NCBI GenBank assembly: GCA_945861415.1
Contig: CAMAUV010000010.1
Span: 28,126-92,125 of the forward strand
Reading direction: 5' to 3'
DNA length: 64,000 bases
Source: Akkermansia muciniphila
Lineage (GTDB): Bacteria; Verrucomicrobiota; Verrucomicrobiia; Verrucomicrobiales; V1-33
Part shown: piece after piece, positions 1-9,040 of the stretch
Layout: each line of letters begins with the position of its first letter
Numbering within the stretch: position 1 is the first letter of the stretch
Notes under the pieces: generated by a model
The model's input: the letters and a program-made list of their open reading frames with translations, nothing else
Told to the model about the DNA's origin: nothing
Databases searched by the model: none
Translations under genes and position numbers: made by a program

Positions 1-1
1 C

Positions 2-847
2 CTCGTCTTTTTGATGCCCGGTCTCCTGCGGGCAGCCAGCGAATCCAGCCAAGCCTGGAAAGACGCCGAGATCCTCTACAAAGCCGGCGACTTCGCAGCG
101 GCCTCGGCAGACTTCCTCAAGATCGCGGCGGATGAGAAATCCGTCTCCGCCGCGCTGTGCCACAACATCGGCAATTGCGAATATCGTCTCGACCGTAAAG
201 GCGCCGCCTCCATCTGGTACCGCCGTGCAGTGGCGCTCGAGCCCTTTCATCCGGAGGCCCGGCAAAACCTCCGCTTCCTCCACACCACGGGCGGCTATCT
301 GGTCTTCAACCGCTGGATTTGGGGCATCGATGACAAACGCACGGTGGGTGATGACCCGGGCATTCTCTACCGCTACACCCTTTTTCTGTCCTCGCTCGCA
401 AAGAAAACCCAGTGGCAGGCGTTGCGCACTCTGAGCCTCTGGGTATTGGCGGTTCTCGTGGTGTGGATAGTATGGCTCGCACCGCGACCCGGTCGCCGTT
501 GGCCGCTCGTAGTGCTCCTATGCCTCGTTTCCACTACTCTCAGCGTGACCCTGCTCGGACTGCTAGGGAAGACCCTGAACAAAACACCGCAGTCGCAACT
601 TCTCGTTTCTACCGCCAAAGACGCCATGCTTCGCAGCGCCCCTGCTGAGGCCGCAGGCAGCGTTATCGGCCTGCCAGAGGGCTCGGAACTTTTCCCACTC
701 CGCGTGGAAGGAAACTGGACTTACTGCCAAGTTCCCGCCGGTGCAGGGCTTGATGGCTCACGCGGTTGGATACGCACGCCTTCTGATGATGACAAGGCCC
801 GCACCGCCGAACCTCTCTGGCCATGGAGCCGGGAGCTGATCGACTGA
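2..847 (+). CDS. BatE-like TPR and SH3-type membrane protein, 5' end outside window
   Basis: The reading frame is open to the left edge, where hydrophobic residues followed by RAASES look like the end of a signal peptide. The true start is therefore probably upstream, and the TTG/ATG at 11-16 is likely internal. Roughly residues 15-90 form two TPR-like helical hairpins (IGNCEYRLDRKGAASIWYRRAVALEP). Two membrane segments follow at about 138-158 and 163-187, then an SH3-like beta domain (AMLRSAPAEAAGSVIGLPEGSEL...VEGNWTYCQ). This order matches BatE proteins of Bacteroides aerotolerance (Bat) operons, which are thought to work with VWA proteins and MoxR ATPases in the envelope. The partners would lie left of the window. 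The architecture is seen; the function is inferred. Confidence 0.75.
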   Translation, partial: LVFLMPGLLRAASESSQAWKDAEILYKAGDFAAASADFLKIAADEKSVSAALCHNIGNCEYRLDRKGAASIWYRRAVALEPFHPEARQNLRFLHTTGGYLVFNRWIWGIDDKRTVGDDPGILYRYTLFLSSLAKKTQWQALRTLSLWVLAVLVVWIVWLAPRPGRRWPLVVLLCLVSTTLSVTLLGLLGKTLNKTPQSQLLVSTAKDAMLRSAPAEAAGSVIGLPEGSELFPLRVEGNWTYCQVPAGAGLDGSRGWIRTPSDDDKARTAEPLWPWSRELID

Positions 848-879
848 ACATTCCGCAATCCTTACACCCGCACATCATT

Positions 880-1290
880 ATGGTAGAAGCCTCCATCCGA
901 TACGACGGCGACCTTCGCTGCAGCGCCGTCCACGGTCCCAGCCTAAATAGAATTGAGACCGACGCCCCCACTGACAACATGGGAAAAGGCGAGCGCTTTT
1001 CCCCTACCGACCTCGTGGGCACTGCTCTCGCCACCTGCGTGCTCACCACCATTGGCATCGCCGGCCGTCGCAAGGAAATCGAAGTCACCGGCATGACTGC
1101 CACCGTGCGCAAGCACATGACCTCTGAAGTCCCGCGCCGCATTGCGAAACTGGAACTGGAAGTGCGCATCCCGCTCGCCGAAGACCACCCCCAGCGCGCC
1201 TTCCTCGAAGCCGCCGCCCGCGGCTGTCCCGTCCGTCGCAGCCTGCATCCGGAGGTGGAGGTCGTCGAGAGCTACACGTGGGGCGTGTAG
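880..1290 (+). CDS. OsmC-like peroxiredoxin family protein
   Basis: The 136-residue product starting at MVEASIRYDG has the OsmC/Ohr fold pattern. An N-terminal beta region is followed by ERFSPTDLVGTALATCVLTTIGI, which carries the first conserved cysteine on the central helix, and a second cysteine lies near the C-terminus (ARGCPVRRSL). The ORF-track start at 823 would overlap the upstream gene and adds 19 unrelated residues, so the ATG at 880 is preferred. Family members reduce organic hydroperoxides with a two-cysteine mechanism. Whether this one is OsmC, Ohr or a YhfA-like paralogue cannot be told from sequence alone. It lies 32 bases after the BatE-like gene and may be cotranscribed with it. 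Confidence 0.85.
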   Translation: MVEASIRYDGDLRCSAVHGPSLNRIETDAPTDNMGKGERFSPTDLVGTALATCVLTTIGIAGRRKEIEVTGMTATVRKHMTSEVPRRIAKLELEVRIPLAEDHPQRAFLEAAARGCPVRRSLHPEVEVVESYTWGV

Positions 1291-1553
1291 GGTTTCGATG
1301 GCGCTGAAGCCCTTGGCGAAGCCGCCATGGACTACCTGAACTTTTCACCACTATCGCCAACACAAAAGAATCCGCGGCGAAGCGGGCGATTTCAAGATTC
1401 AAAGGACTGGCGCGAAGCACGGTTTTAAACCTGAACACTGAAACTAAAAATTCCCCACTCACGGAGGAACCGTCAGCCTCACAACAATAGCAATGCGGCA
1501 CAGCGCCTTGTGTCATGGCTTTGTCAGAAACCCGCCTGCTTTCCTGCTGCGAG

Positions 1554-3047
1554 TCAGCCCAGAGCGGCGCGGGTGCGGGCGACCAGCGGACTGTCGGGTC
1601 CGGCGCTGCCCTTGAGCCAGAAGGCGCTGGCGGCGAGAAAGCGGTCGCGCAGGCCGGGTGCCAGTGCACGATAGTCCTCCAGCACGGCAGAACTGAACTT
1701 GTAGTCGTGAGAGTCGGTCCCTTTGAGATAAATGAGGCGCTGGGCAGCGGCGGCGAGCGCACGGGAATCGCCGCCATTTTGCAGATAACGCAGCATCTGA
1801 CGCGAGGCGTCCAGCTTGTCCCCGCTCACAGCGGCGAAGATGCTTTCAAGTTCTGGCGTGCCGGCGGCAGGTTCGAATGAAGCGATGTCTGGGCCGCTTT
1901 CGCTGCCGGCCCGTGCGCGGAACATGGGCATGAACGACGCAGCCTGGAGCAGAAGATAACGGCGGGTGTTTTCGTCACTCGTTTGATGAAAGGCAAAATG
2001 GAGCGCGTTGGCAGTCGTGACAGAGTGAAGGCTGACAATGCCTGGTTTCCGCATGAGCATCTCCGCCGCGCCTTGGAAGATGCCGTCCCACACGGCCTTG
2101 GCACCGCTGCCGGCATTGAGCAACTCCACGGCGCGAGCCGCGGCATCGTCCCATGAAGCGTGGCGCACGGTATCAAGCATAGCCGCCGGGGCATCTTGGC
2201 GCGCGCTGCCAAGCTGCCAGCCAGGCTTCAGTTTGGCGAGTCGTTCTGCATTCACCCGGCCCGGGCGGTCCGCCTCGTCATCGCCGTCAGCGGGATTGCC
2301 ACCGGTATGCTCCAGCAGCGCGTATGCCAGCGAGCGTAGCACTGGCTCGGCATGATGCCAGCCGATGGTCTGGAGCGTGCGCCATGAATTCGCCACGTAG
2401 ATGGCTTTGTGCCCGATGTCGCGAAAGTCCCTGGCGCCGATGCGGCAGAAGACATCGAACACCTCCTGCGCACCCGCTCCGCGCGTGAGTCCGGCCACGG
2501 CGGCATCTGCGCGGGCCGTGTCCCAGCGGTTCATGGCGTCCGTGAATTCCGGGCGCGCTTTCTCCGCCGCAGGCACAGCCTTTTCGTCCACGGTCGGCAT
2601 GGTCCAGTCTCCCTCCTGGACATCGCGGGCCTGCGATGATTTGAATTGGTCCAGCGCCCAAAAGAGTGGCAGCCAGCGGTCTGAGTCTGGCGCATTGAGA
2701 CTGGCGAGGTGGGCGGAATGCACGACGAGCACTGCATGAAACTTGAAGCCCACCGGCCGCGGCTGAATATTGCGCACGCCCGCCAGCAGGAGCGCCGCAA
2801 GCCACTGCCGGTAAGGCACGCCCTGCCGGATGCACTGTCCCACCTCTTCCAGCAGACGCTCGCGCGGCGTATTCTCCAGGAGTTTCACCAGTGGTTCCAT
2901 TTCCGCATCGAATTTCACACCCTCTTTACCGGGCGCAGCCTCCTGTGCATTCGCAGTGGGAAGATGCCTAAGAAAAGAAAAACTACCTGGTAGCAGCGAA
3001 GCGGCAGCGCTGCGGGAAAGGAATGACCGGCGATTGAGTGCGTCCAT
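1554..3047 (-). CDS. Tat-exported protein of unknown function
   Basis: The ATG at 3047 gives MDALNRRSFLSRSAAASLLPGSF, a twin-arginine export signal (RRSFL) followed by a hydrophobic stretch and an Ala-rich cleavage region (TANAQEA), so a folded, perhaps cofactor-bearing, periplasmic protein is expected. The longer ORF-track start (3107) places 20 residues before the Tat motif and is less likely. The mature part of about 460 residues is helical and His/Trp-rich in places (HAVLVVHSAHLAS, TIGWHHAEPVLRSLA). I do not recognise a named domain. No operon partner is evident. It faces a degraded region upstream and converges with the OsmC-like gene downstream. Confidence 0.75.
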   Translation of the reverse strand: MDALNRRSFLSRSAAASLLPGSFSFLRHLPTANAQEAAPGKEGVKFDAEMEPLVKLLENTPRERLLEEVGQCIRQGVPYRQWLAALLLAGVRNIQPRPVGFKFHAVLVVHSAHLASLNAPDSDRWLPLFWALDQFKSSQARDVQEGDWTMPTVDEKAVPAAEKARPEFTDAMNRWDTARADAAVAGLTRGAGAQEVFDVFCRIGARDFRDIGHKAIYVANSWRTLQTIGWHHAEPVLRSLAYALLEHTGGNPADGDDEADRPGRVNAERLAKLKPGWQLGSARQDAPAAMLDTVRHASWDDAAARAVELLNAGSGAKAVWDGIFQGAAEMLMRKPGIVSLHSVTTANALHFAFHQTSDENTRRYLLLQAASFMPMFRARAGSESGPDIASFEPAAGTPELESIFAAVSGDKLDASRQMLRYLQNGGDSRALAAAAQRLIYLKGTDSHDYKFSSAVLEDYRALAPGLRDRFLAASAFWLKGSAGPDSPLVARTRAALG

Positions 3048-3239
3048 GCGGAAACTATCTACTCCTGTGGTTTCATTTGCACGTGGAAATTGACGGATGG
3101 CAGCCATACGCAGGGAAGACTGCGGCTTTCAGGACGCGATTGGGCGCTCCGTTTTAGTTGCGGCAGCACTGCGCCTAGAGCCGCCGCATGTTCTTCGTGA
3201 TTTCAGTATCATGATGTCCTCGATGACCCTTGACTCAGC

Positions 3240-3724
3240 GTGAAGCGACCCCGTAAAGGGGCGAACGCCCTTACTTTGCAATATGCTAGGCCGCAAGCCT
3301 ATGAGGCCCTGTTCAATGGGGTCGAAACCCGTAGCCGTTTGCCCACGGACATCCATCCCCGGATGCTGCCCATCTTGCCGGTGTCGCTGCGCGCGGCGGC
3401 GTATACCGATTACTTCATCCGGCCTCTCGACGCGGGGCGATCTTCCCCGGGAGTGACACCGCAGGAGCAATTGCAGGACTTGCTTAGTTATCGCTTCGAC
3501 CTGCGGCCCGCACCGCCATCTTCCGCCTCCGCTGCATACGCGCCGAATCGGAGCACGGAAAGAGGCGGTTCATCGAACCGGGTGAGAGTTGCACCATTGA
3601 GGTTGCCCTGCCCTCACGGAGTATCATTCAATGTCGCGCCCGCTGGAAAAACCAGCCGGAGCACTACACGATGGTGGTCATCCGTGCATGGGCGGAGCGC
3701 TATCGGCTGCGTATGGATTATTAA
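3240..3724 (+). pseudogene. Degenerate gene of unknown function
   Basis: No intact gene fills 3048-3751. The + frame ending at the TAA at 3722-3724 is open from an in-frame TAG at 3485 and reads as a convincing protein C-terminus (for example GESCTIEVALPSRSIIQCRA, then RAWAERYRLRMDY), yet it has no start codon near its beginning. The frame just upstream (ORF 3240-3755 of the track, phase 0) contains TPQEQLQDLLSYRFDL immediately before the switch point near 3500. A frameshifted, decayed gene would explain both halves. The family is not recognised. The first 200 bases of the interval may not belong to it. Confidence 0.4.
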
Positions 3725-3751
3725 TAGGCACCCCTCATCCATAAGGTGCGG

Positions 3752-5935
3752 CTAGTTCACTATATTCAATTCCTCCTGTGTCCATGGAGTGGTGCGGGCT
3801 TCTGTATCTTTGCGGATTTTGGCGATGTCATCCGCCGTGAGAGCCCGGTTCCATCCGTGCCAGCGTTCGCCCGCGTAAGTCAGCACCTGGGCGATCTGTT
3901 CGTCGGTGTGTGTTTTCTCCAGTGGGGGCATGAGGCCGGCGCCGTAAGTGGTGCCGTCCAGTGGGCCGGCGAGCCCTTTGAGGAGAACGCGGCCAAGGAC
4001 AGGCACGTTGCCGTTGGCGCCCATCCATTTGGATTTGGCCAGCGGCGGGGCGAGGAGTGAGTCCGCGGCCTTAACCCCCATGCCGTCCAGTCCGTGGCAG
4101 GACATGCAGAGGCTCTCATACACAAGGCGGCCCTTGCGCGCCGGCTCGCTGAACTTGTTTTGCGAAGCGTCATTGTCATCAAACTTTTTGACCGCATCCA
4201 CCAGCGGAAGCGCATGGCCGGCGGTGGGAGTGAATTCAGCGGGCTGGCCGGCGTAGCGCCATGCGAGGAAAACCTGAGTGACGACTTGCAGGTCGCTGTC
4301 AGAAGCAAGAGTGCGGATCGCGGCGGTGACGGCTTCATCCTTCTGGGCAAGCCATGGCTCCGAAAGCTGCACGGCGGCGCGGCGCAGGCGCGGCGCGCTG
4401 TCCTTCAAAGCCGCGAGCACCAGTTCTTTTTTCAGCGACTCCAGACCGCGCAGCGCCCAGAGGCTGTGGATGCGCGCATTGGCGTCCGGGTGAGAGGTCA
4501 GCTTCTCCAAGGCTGGCACTGCGGACTTTTCTCCGCGGGAGACGATGAGCATTTGCGCAGTGTCGCGCCACCATCCGTTAGGATTGGAAAGATGGGCGGT
4601 GAGTTCCACCGGTGTCTCGTCCAGCATGCGGGGGAGTTTGCCCGCGGGCTTTCCATCGGGCAGGAGGCGGTAGATGCGTCCGTAGCGGTGGATTTTGATC
4701 ATGCCCCAGCGCTTCACGCGGTGGTAGCGCTCCACCCAGAGCCCCAGCTTGTTCTTGCGGTAGTCCTCCACGTAGCGGGCTTGCAGCGCCGGTGAGACCT
4801 CCGTGGGAAACCATTCCTTTTCCTGAATGATGCCGCGGTAGAGGTCGGCAATGTAAAGGCCGCCATCAGGACCGCTCTCGGTCCACACAGGGCGGAAGTA
4901 GGCATCCTTCGCACGGACGAATTCGTTTCCGGGCAAGGCATTGTGAGCGGTGCCTTTGCCGTCCTGCCATGAATAACGGGTCATGCGGATGAGGCGTCCC
5001 ACGGGTTCGCATCCCAGCGAGTTGCCATACCACTCGGGAAAGAGTGGGCTGCGCACCACACTCTGACCGCAGGCGGCGGAAAAGTGCGTCAACTGGGTCT
5101 GCCGCTCCACATCATACCCACCATCGCTGAAATCCCAGACCGGACAGATGCCCCACGGACGAAAGTATCCCTCTTCATGCTCCCTGATGTCGAGGATGGG
5201 ATAGCCTGCGGGGAGTTGAAAGCTGTGGGCGGGATTGGCACCGCCGCCCCATGAGCAAATGAGCCGCCCGTCATCGTCACGGGCCAGCCCCCACTGACTA
5301 ATGCGTCCCCGGCTGTGCCGCAGGGAGGTGAGTTTGCCTCCGTTCCATGCGTGACGGCGGTCATTCGTGCAGATGGTGTTGTCCAAATTCCACAGCATGC
5401 CGCTCTGCTGGTGCTCGATATTGCCATGATCCGGCTCGCCTTGCCATGCAACTTCGCGGCGGTCGGCCACGCCATCCTTGTTGTCGTCAAAGTAAGCGTA
5501 TATGCTGGAATCCTCTGTGAAGTTCACCAGCACGCGGTCATGCATCGGCATGACCGAGCGGGGCAGGATCACGTTGTCGATGAAGACAGTGCGTTTGTCC
5601 ATTTTCCCGTCTCCGTCCGTGTCGGTGAGTTTAACCACCCGGCTCACAGGATCGAGTTGACCAGTCGCGTATTCGTCCTGCATGTAGGTGCGCCACTCGC
5701 AGACGTAGAGCGAGCCATTGCCATCGAAGGCAATCATCGCCGGCTCCTCCACCATTGGCTCGCTGGCCACGCACTCGAGGTGGTAGCCTTTGGGCACTTC
5801 CATAGTTTTGATGGCCTCTTCCGGCTTGAGGGCCGGAAAAGTGGTGTCGGGATTCCACTCGCCTGCGGCGTGCACAGCAGCTGGCATGGCGACAAGGGAA
5901 AGGAGAGCGATAAATGGATTTGGGTTCATACGCAT
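3752..5935 (-). CDS. PVC-type PQQ-like/haem c dehydrogenase (CxxCH)
   Basis: The preferred start, MRMNPNPFIALLSLVAMPAAVHA at 5935, is a clean signal peptide; the track start at 6025 would overlap the sulfatase. After cleavage comes a beta-propeller-like dehydrogenase region of about 400 residues with repeated GNGSLYVCEW / DTDGDGKMDKRT blades, then HEAT-like helices (about 480-590) and a C-terminal cytochrome c domain with the haem motif CMSCHGLDGMG. This is the secreted, membrane-associated dehydrogenase architecture that is expanded in Planctomycetes and Verrucomicrobia. It probably oxidises a sugar or alcohol in the periplasm and passes electrons to haem c. It lies 73 bases downstream of a sulfatase on the same strand, suggesting joint use of sulfated polysaccharide. 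The substrate is unknown. Confidence 0.85.
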   Translation of the reverse strand: MRMNPNPFIALLSLVAMPAAVHAAGEWNPDTTFPALKPEEAIKTMEVPKGYHLECVASEPMVEEPAMIAFDGNGSLYVCEWRTYMQDEYATGQLDPVSRVVKLTDTDGDGKMDKRTVFIDNVILPRSVMPMHDRVLVNFTEDSSIYAYFDDNKDGVADRREVAWQGEPDHGNIEHQQSGMLWNLDNTICTNDRRHAWNGGKLTSLRHSRGRISQWGLARDDDGRLICSWGGGANPAHSFQLPAGYPILDIREHEEGYFRPWGICPVWDFSDGGYDVERQTQLTHFSAACGQSVVRSPLFPEWYGNSLGCEPVGRLIRMTRYSWQDGKGTAHNALPGNEFVRAKDAYFRPVWTESGPDGGLYIADLYRGIIQEKEWFPTEVSPALQARYVEDYRKNKLGLWVERYHRVKRWGMIKIHRYGRIYRLLPDGKPAGKLPRMLDETPVELTAHLSNPNGWWRDTAQMLIVSRGEKSAVPALEKLTSHPDANARIHSLWALRGLESLKKELVLAALKDSAPRLRRAAVQLSEPWLAQKDEAVTAAIRTLASDSDLQVVTQVFLAWRYAGQPAEFTPTAGHALPLVDAVKKFDDNDASQNKFSEPARKGRLVYESLCMSCHGLDGMGVKAADSLLAPPLAKSKWMGANGNVPVLGRVLLKGLAGPLDGTTYGAGLMPPLEKTHTDEQIAQVLTYAGERWHGWNRALTADDIAKIRKDTEARTTPWTQEELNIVN

Positions 5936-6008
5936 GGTCCCTTCTATGCACCGCTGTGGGCGTCGCGCCACTACGTATGTCAGGCGTCCTCCGGGCTTTC
6001 GGGGCCGT

Positions 6009-7427
6009 CTATTTTTCAGTTCCAAACTGTTCGCGGTAGAGAGTCTTGAAGGTATTCTCGCCGGTCAGTGGCGCGTTTTCGTTGACCATTTGCGGCAGCA
6101 CACTCGTCCACCACTGATCGTAGGCGGCTTCCAGAACAGCCACTTTTTCTAGGTGCTTCGCAGCGACATCGATTTTCTCGCTGGGATCGGTTTGCAGATC
6201 AAATAGTTGCCACCGCTTCTCGTTTTTCGGGTTGTCGCATACCAGCCGCCAGCGGGCATCGCGAATGGCGCAGCGGGCATATTTGGACTCCGCTGCTTTG
6301 CCCCGCTGCCAGCGCCCTAGGTGGGTGACAAGAGTCCGGTCCGCCCATGGCGCGGCCGGATTTTCCAGAAGCGGCACAAGCGAGCGCCCCTCGACCTGAG
6401 CTTTAAGTTTTTCCGTGAGCGGCGCACCGGCGATTTCGGCAATCGTGGGGAGAAAGTCGATGTGAGCCGCAGAGTTGTTCACGTCCGCAGGTTTGAGCGC
6501 CGCAGGCCAGCGCCAGAAGCTGGCGGCTTTCACCCCTCCGCGCCATGGGGTGCCTTTCTGGGCGCGCAAACCAGCATCGAACACTTCCGTGCCGGCGGTG
6601 CCGCCATTGTCCGTAATGAAGACGATGAGGGTGTCGCGATCCAGTGCCTGCGCTTTCAGGAAGTCCAGCAGGCGGCCCACATTGTCATCAATATTGGCGA
6701 TCATGCCAAAGAACTTCGCGACCCGCGGGGGCACCTTGTCCTTATAGCGCGCTTCATCCTCGGGCCGCGGAATGAGCGGGCCATGGGGCGCATTGGTAGC
6801 GAGATGGCAGAAGAATGGCTGCTTGTCTTTCACTGATTTTATCCACTCCATGGACTGACGGAAAAAGACATCCGTGCAGTAGCCGTCCGTCTTCACAAAC
6901 TTGCCGTTATGGAGGATAGCGGGATTGAAGTAGGAATTTCCGGGCGCATCGCCGCAGGAACTCTCGTAGCTTTGGCCGATGCCGCCTGCGCCGTGGATAA
7001 ACATTTCGCCGTAGCCGCGTTTGGTGGGCCAGTATTCCGGCTGATCCCCGAGGTGCCACTTGCCAAAAATGCCCGTGGCGTAGCCGGCGGACTTCAGGTG
7101 CTGCGCGAGCGTGACGGCATCTAGCGTGAGGCGCTCCCGTTCCAAAATGGTGTGCGTTATTCCGTTGCGGAATTCATGCCTGCCCGTGAGCAGCGCGCTC
7201 CGTGTGGGAGCACAAGTGGGACTCACCTGAAAATCAGTGAAGCGAACTCCCTCGCCGTGCAGGCGGTCGAGGTTTGGCGTCTTGAGCACAGGGTTTCCAT
7301 GGCAGGAGAAGTCGCCGTAGCCCTGATCATCCGTGATGATGAAGATGATGTTTGGGCGTTTCCCTGCGGGGGATTCGGCGAACGTGGCGAGTGTAAAGAT
7401 AAATAGGAGGAAACTGACAACGCGCAT
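6009..7427 (-). CDS. Sulfatase, formylglycine-dependent arylsulfatase family
   Basis: The protein has a signal peptide (MRVVSFLLFIFTLATFAES), the metal-binding start PNIIFIITDDQGYGD (Asp33/34), and the sulfatase signature CAPTRSALLTGRHEFR with Cys72 as the residue expected to become formylglycine. Further conserved pieces are GIFGKWHLG and the FITDNGG segment. At 472 residues it has the usual length for an S1-family sulfatase. It would hydrolyse sulfate esters outside the cytoplasm after activation by a formylglycine-generating enzyme, which is not in this window. The haem c dehydrogenase gene follows on the same strand, so the two are a likely transcription unit for sulfated glycan use. Substrate specificity cannot be assigned. 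Confidence 0.93.
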   Translation of the reverse strand: MRVVSFLLFIFTLATFAESPAGKRPNIIFIITDDQGYGDFSCHGNPVLKTPNLDRLHGEGVRFTDFQVSPTCAPTRSALLTGRHEFRNGITHTILERERLTLDAVTLAQHLKSAGYATGIFGKWHLGDQPEYWPTKRGYGEMFIHGAGGIGQSYESSCGDAPGNSYFNPAILHNGKFVKTDGYCTDVFFRQSMEWIKSVKDKQPFFCHLATNAPHGPLIPRPEDEARYKDKVPPRVAKFFGMIANIDDNVGRLLDFLKAQALDRDTLIVFITDNGGTAGTEVFDAGLRAQKGTPWRGGVKAASFWRWPAALKPADVNNSAAHIDFLPTIAEIAGAPLTEKLKAQVEGRSLVPLLENPAAPWADRTLVTHLGRWQRGKAAESKYARCAIRDARWRLVCDNPKNEKRWQLFDLQTDPSEKIDVAAKHLEKVAVLEAAYDQWWTSVLPQMVNENAPLTGENTFKTLYREQFGTEK

Positions 7428-7488
7428 TCAATCTTGTGCACCGGAGCGTTCGTGGCCGCTATGCCGCATTCGTGGAACTTTCGGGCGG

Positions 7489-7665
7489 TTATTTTCGCGC
7501 GGCTTTCTTTTTCGCCGCCACCGGGACTGCTCCCGTCACCTGTTTGCTGCCATCCCAGTTTTTTTGGGCCGGTTTTCCGACCGACGACCACGGCGCGGCC
7601 TGCCTCGGCCAGTCCACGCGCCATTTGCCAAATCTGATACCGCGGTCATCATCATCGACCCCAAG
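7489..7665 (-). pseudogene. C-terminal fragment of an unrecognised gene
   Basis: This fragment is not in the ORF track because it lacks a start. The minus frame is open from a TAG at 7666-7668 to the TAA at 7489-7491 and reads DDDDRGIRFGKWRVDWPRQ, continuing to a Lys/Ala-rich tail (VPVAAKKKAARK) typical of a real C-terminus. There is no ATG; the only GTG would give about 42 residues. It lies 118 bases downstream of the DHDPS-like gene on the same strand. I read it as the stump of a decayed gene. A very small GTG-initiated protein is possible but less likely. Confidence 0.35.
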
Positions 7666-7783
7666 CTAAAACCCGCAAGACGGGCAGCACCCGAGAGAAT
7701 CGCCTCCTTTACTTTGCGGCGGCTCTTTCAGTTCTGGAATGGCAGAAGGGGCAATTGAGGCCAATGGCGCAAGCCTAGCCTCG

Positions 7784-8905
7784 TCAAAATCTGATACCCA
7801 GTTTCTCCGCCATGCGCAGCGGGCGGCGGAGGGCTTCAGCCATGCGGGAGGCTTCGCCCTCACCGCGCAGATCGCGGCAGGCCGGATGGGCTTCGGGACT
7901 TTGCAGAATCCCGAGGGCGTGCAGCACATGGGCGGTGCTGTGCTTGTAAGGCGAGGCACTCATGCGGTGGTCCAGCCGGAACACCTGATCCTCCAGCGAC
8001 TGCAGCGCCTCAAACACCTTGTAGACACGCGTATCGAATCCGCCTGCAACTCCGGCAGGGAATCTTTTCCCTGGAGCCCCGTCTGCCAGCCACATATCTT
8101 TGGCCGCGCAGATCAGCGGCGCTCCGCTCACGGCGGCCCCGATGAGCAGCGGCAGCCCCAGCTTGATGGCCGTGGCGAGACCAAAATCGTCCCCGCTGTG
8201 TGGCGCGAAGTCGAGCTTGAGATCCCGGCACATGGACGACCAGTATAGGAAGTGCGGCTCGTCAAGCGTACTGACTTTGCCGCCGGTGAATTTCGGATGC
8301 AGCGCGAGCTGCCATAGCAGCCATGGTTCGTACGGGGTGGCCCAAGGGACAAAGGCTGGCTCAAGCGCGTGGACAATGCCGGGGCGGATGAGCCATTCTG
8401 CGATTTCGTAATACGCGTCTCGCCGCGGCTCAGCACTCAGCGAGTTCAGCCAGCGCGAAGTCATGATCATAACCTCACAGTTTTCATGCTCCTGCACGAT
8501 GTCCAAGAGCGAACGATAGCGCTCTGCCTTGAATGCCGTGTCGTTTTCCGCTCCGCGCGCGGTGATGCCGGCAACGAAGCGGCGCTCCGGAAAGAATCCG
8601 CGGAATCGCCGGAGGACCTCCGCATACATCGCATCGTCCAAATCAAAAATGTAGCCCGTGTCGGCATTCAGCACGGTCACCAGTTCCACCCCGTAGTGAT
8701 CGGCTGAGCGCTGCATCCAGTCGATACTCGCTGCGAACCCGTCCCAGTCTGGCTGCCGATCACGGAACGGCAGCAGGGCCGCGGCACACAGCCGCGGTTT
8801 GCTGGTGTGATCCACCAGCGCATCCTCTGAGGTCCACGCCCAGCGCGTGGCAGACCATGGAGTATCGGGACGCAGGTCGCAGGGATCGGAAATCAAGTCA
8901 GTCAT
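7784..8905 (-). CDS. Dihydrodipicolinate synthase-like (class I aldolase) protein
   Basis: The 373-residue product reads as a TIM barrel related to the DapA/N-acetylneuraminate lyase family and to the DUF993-type relatives that carry an N-terminal extension. The stretch ELVTVLNADTGYIFDLDDAMYAEVLRRF corresponds to the early barrel with the following helix, and LHPKFTGGKVSTLDEPHFL carries a lysine suited to Schiff-base formation. LLIGAAVSGAPLICAAKDMWL fits the later barrel strands. The family makes or breaks C-C bonds of pyruvate-type substrates. The usual G-x-x-GE loop of DapA is not obvious, so true lysine biosynthesis is doubtful. It stands alone upstream of a decayed stump, with no pathway partner nearby. 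Confidence 0.7.
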   Translation of the reverse strand: MTDLISDPCDLRPDTPWSATRWAWTSEDALVDHTSKPRLCAAALLPFRDRQPDWDGFAASIDWMQRSADHYGVELVTVLNADTGYIFDLDDAMYAEVLRRFRGFFPERRFVAGITARGAENDTAFKAERYRSLLDIVQEHENCEVMIMTSRWLNSLSAEPRRDAYYEIAEWLIRPGIVHALEPAFVPWATPYEPWLLWQLALHPKFTGGKVSTLDEPHFLYWSSMCRDLKLDFAPHSGDDFGLATAIKLGLPLLIGAAVSGAPLICAAKDMWLADGAPGKRFPAGVAGGFDTRVYKVFEALQSLEDQVFRLDHRMSASPYKHSTAHVLHALGILQSPEAHPACRDLRGEGEASRMAEALRRPLRMAEKLGIRF

Positions 8906-9040
8906 TCCGCAGGCAAAGAAAATCCCGTCCGGCCTGCAACCGGTAGTTCCCGGAAGGTGTGCCTAGGGGAACCGCTAAGATCCATGCCGACTTTCAGAAC
9001 CACAAAGCGCTCAAGAAACCATTTAAGCTCAAGATGAGGC

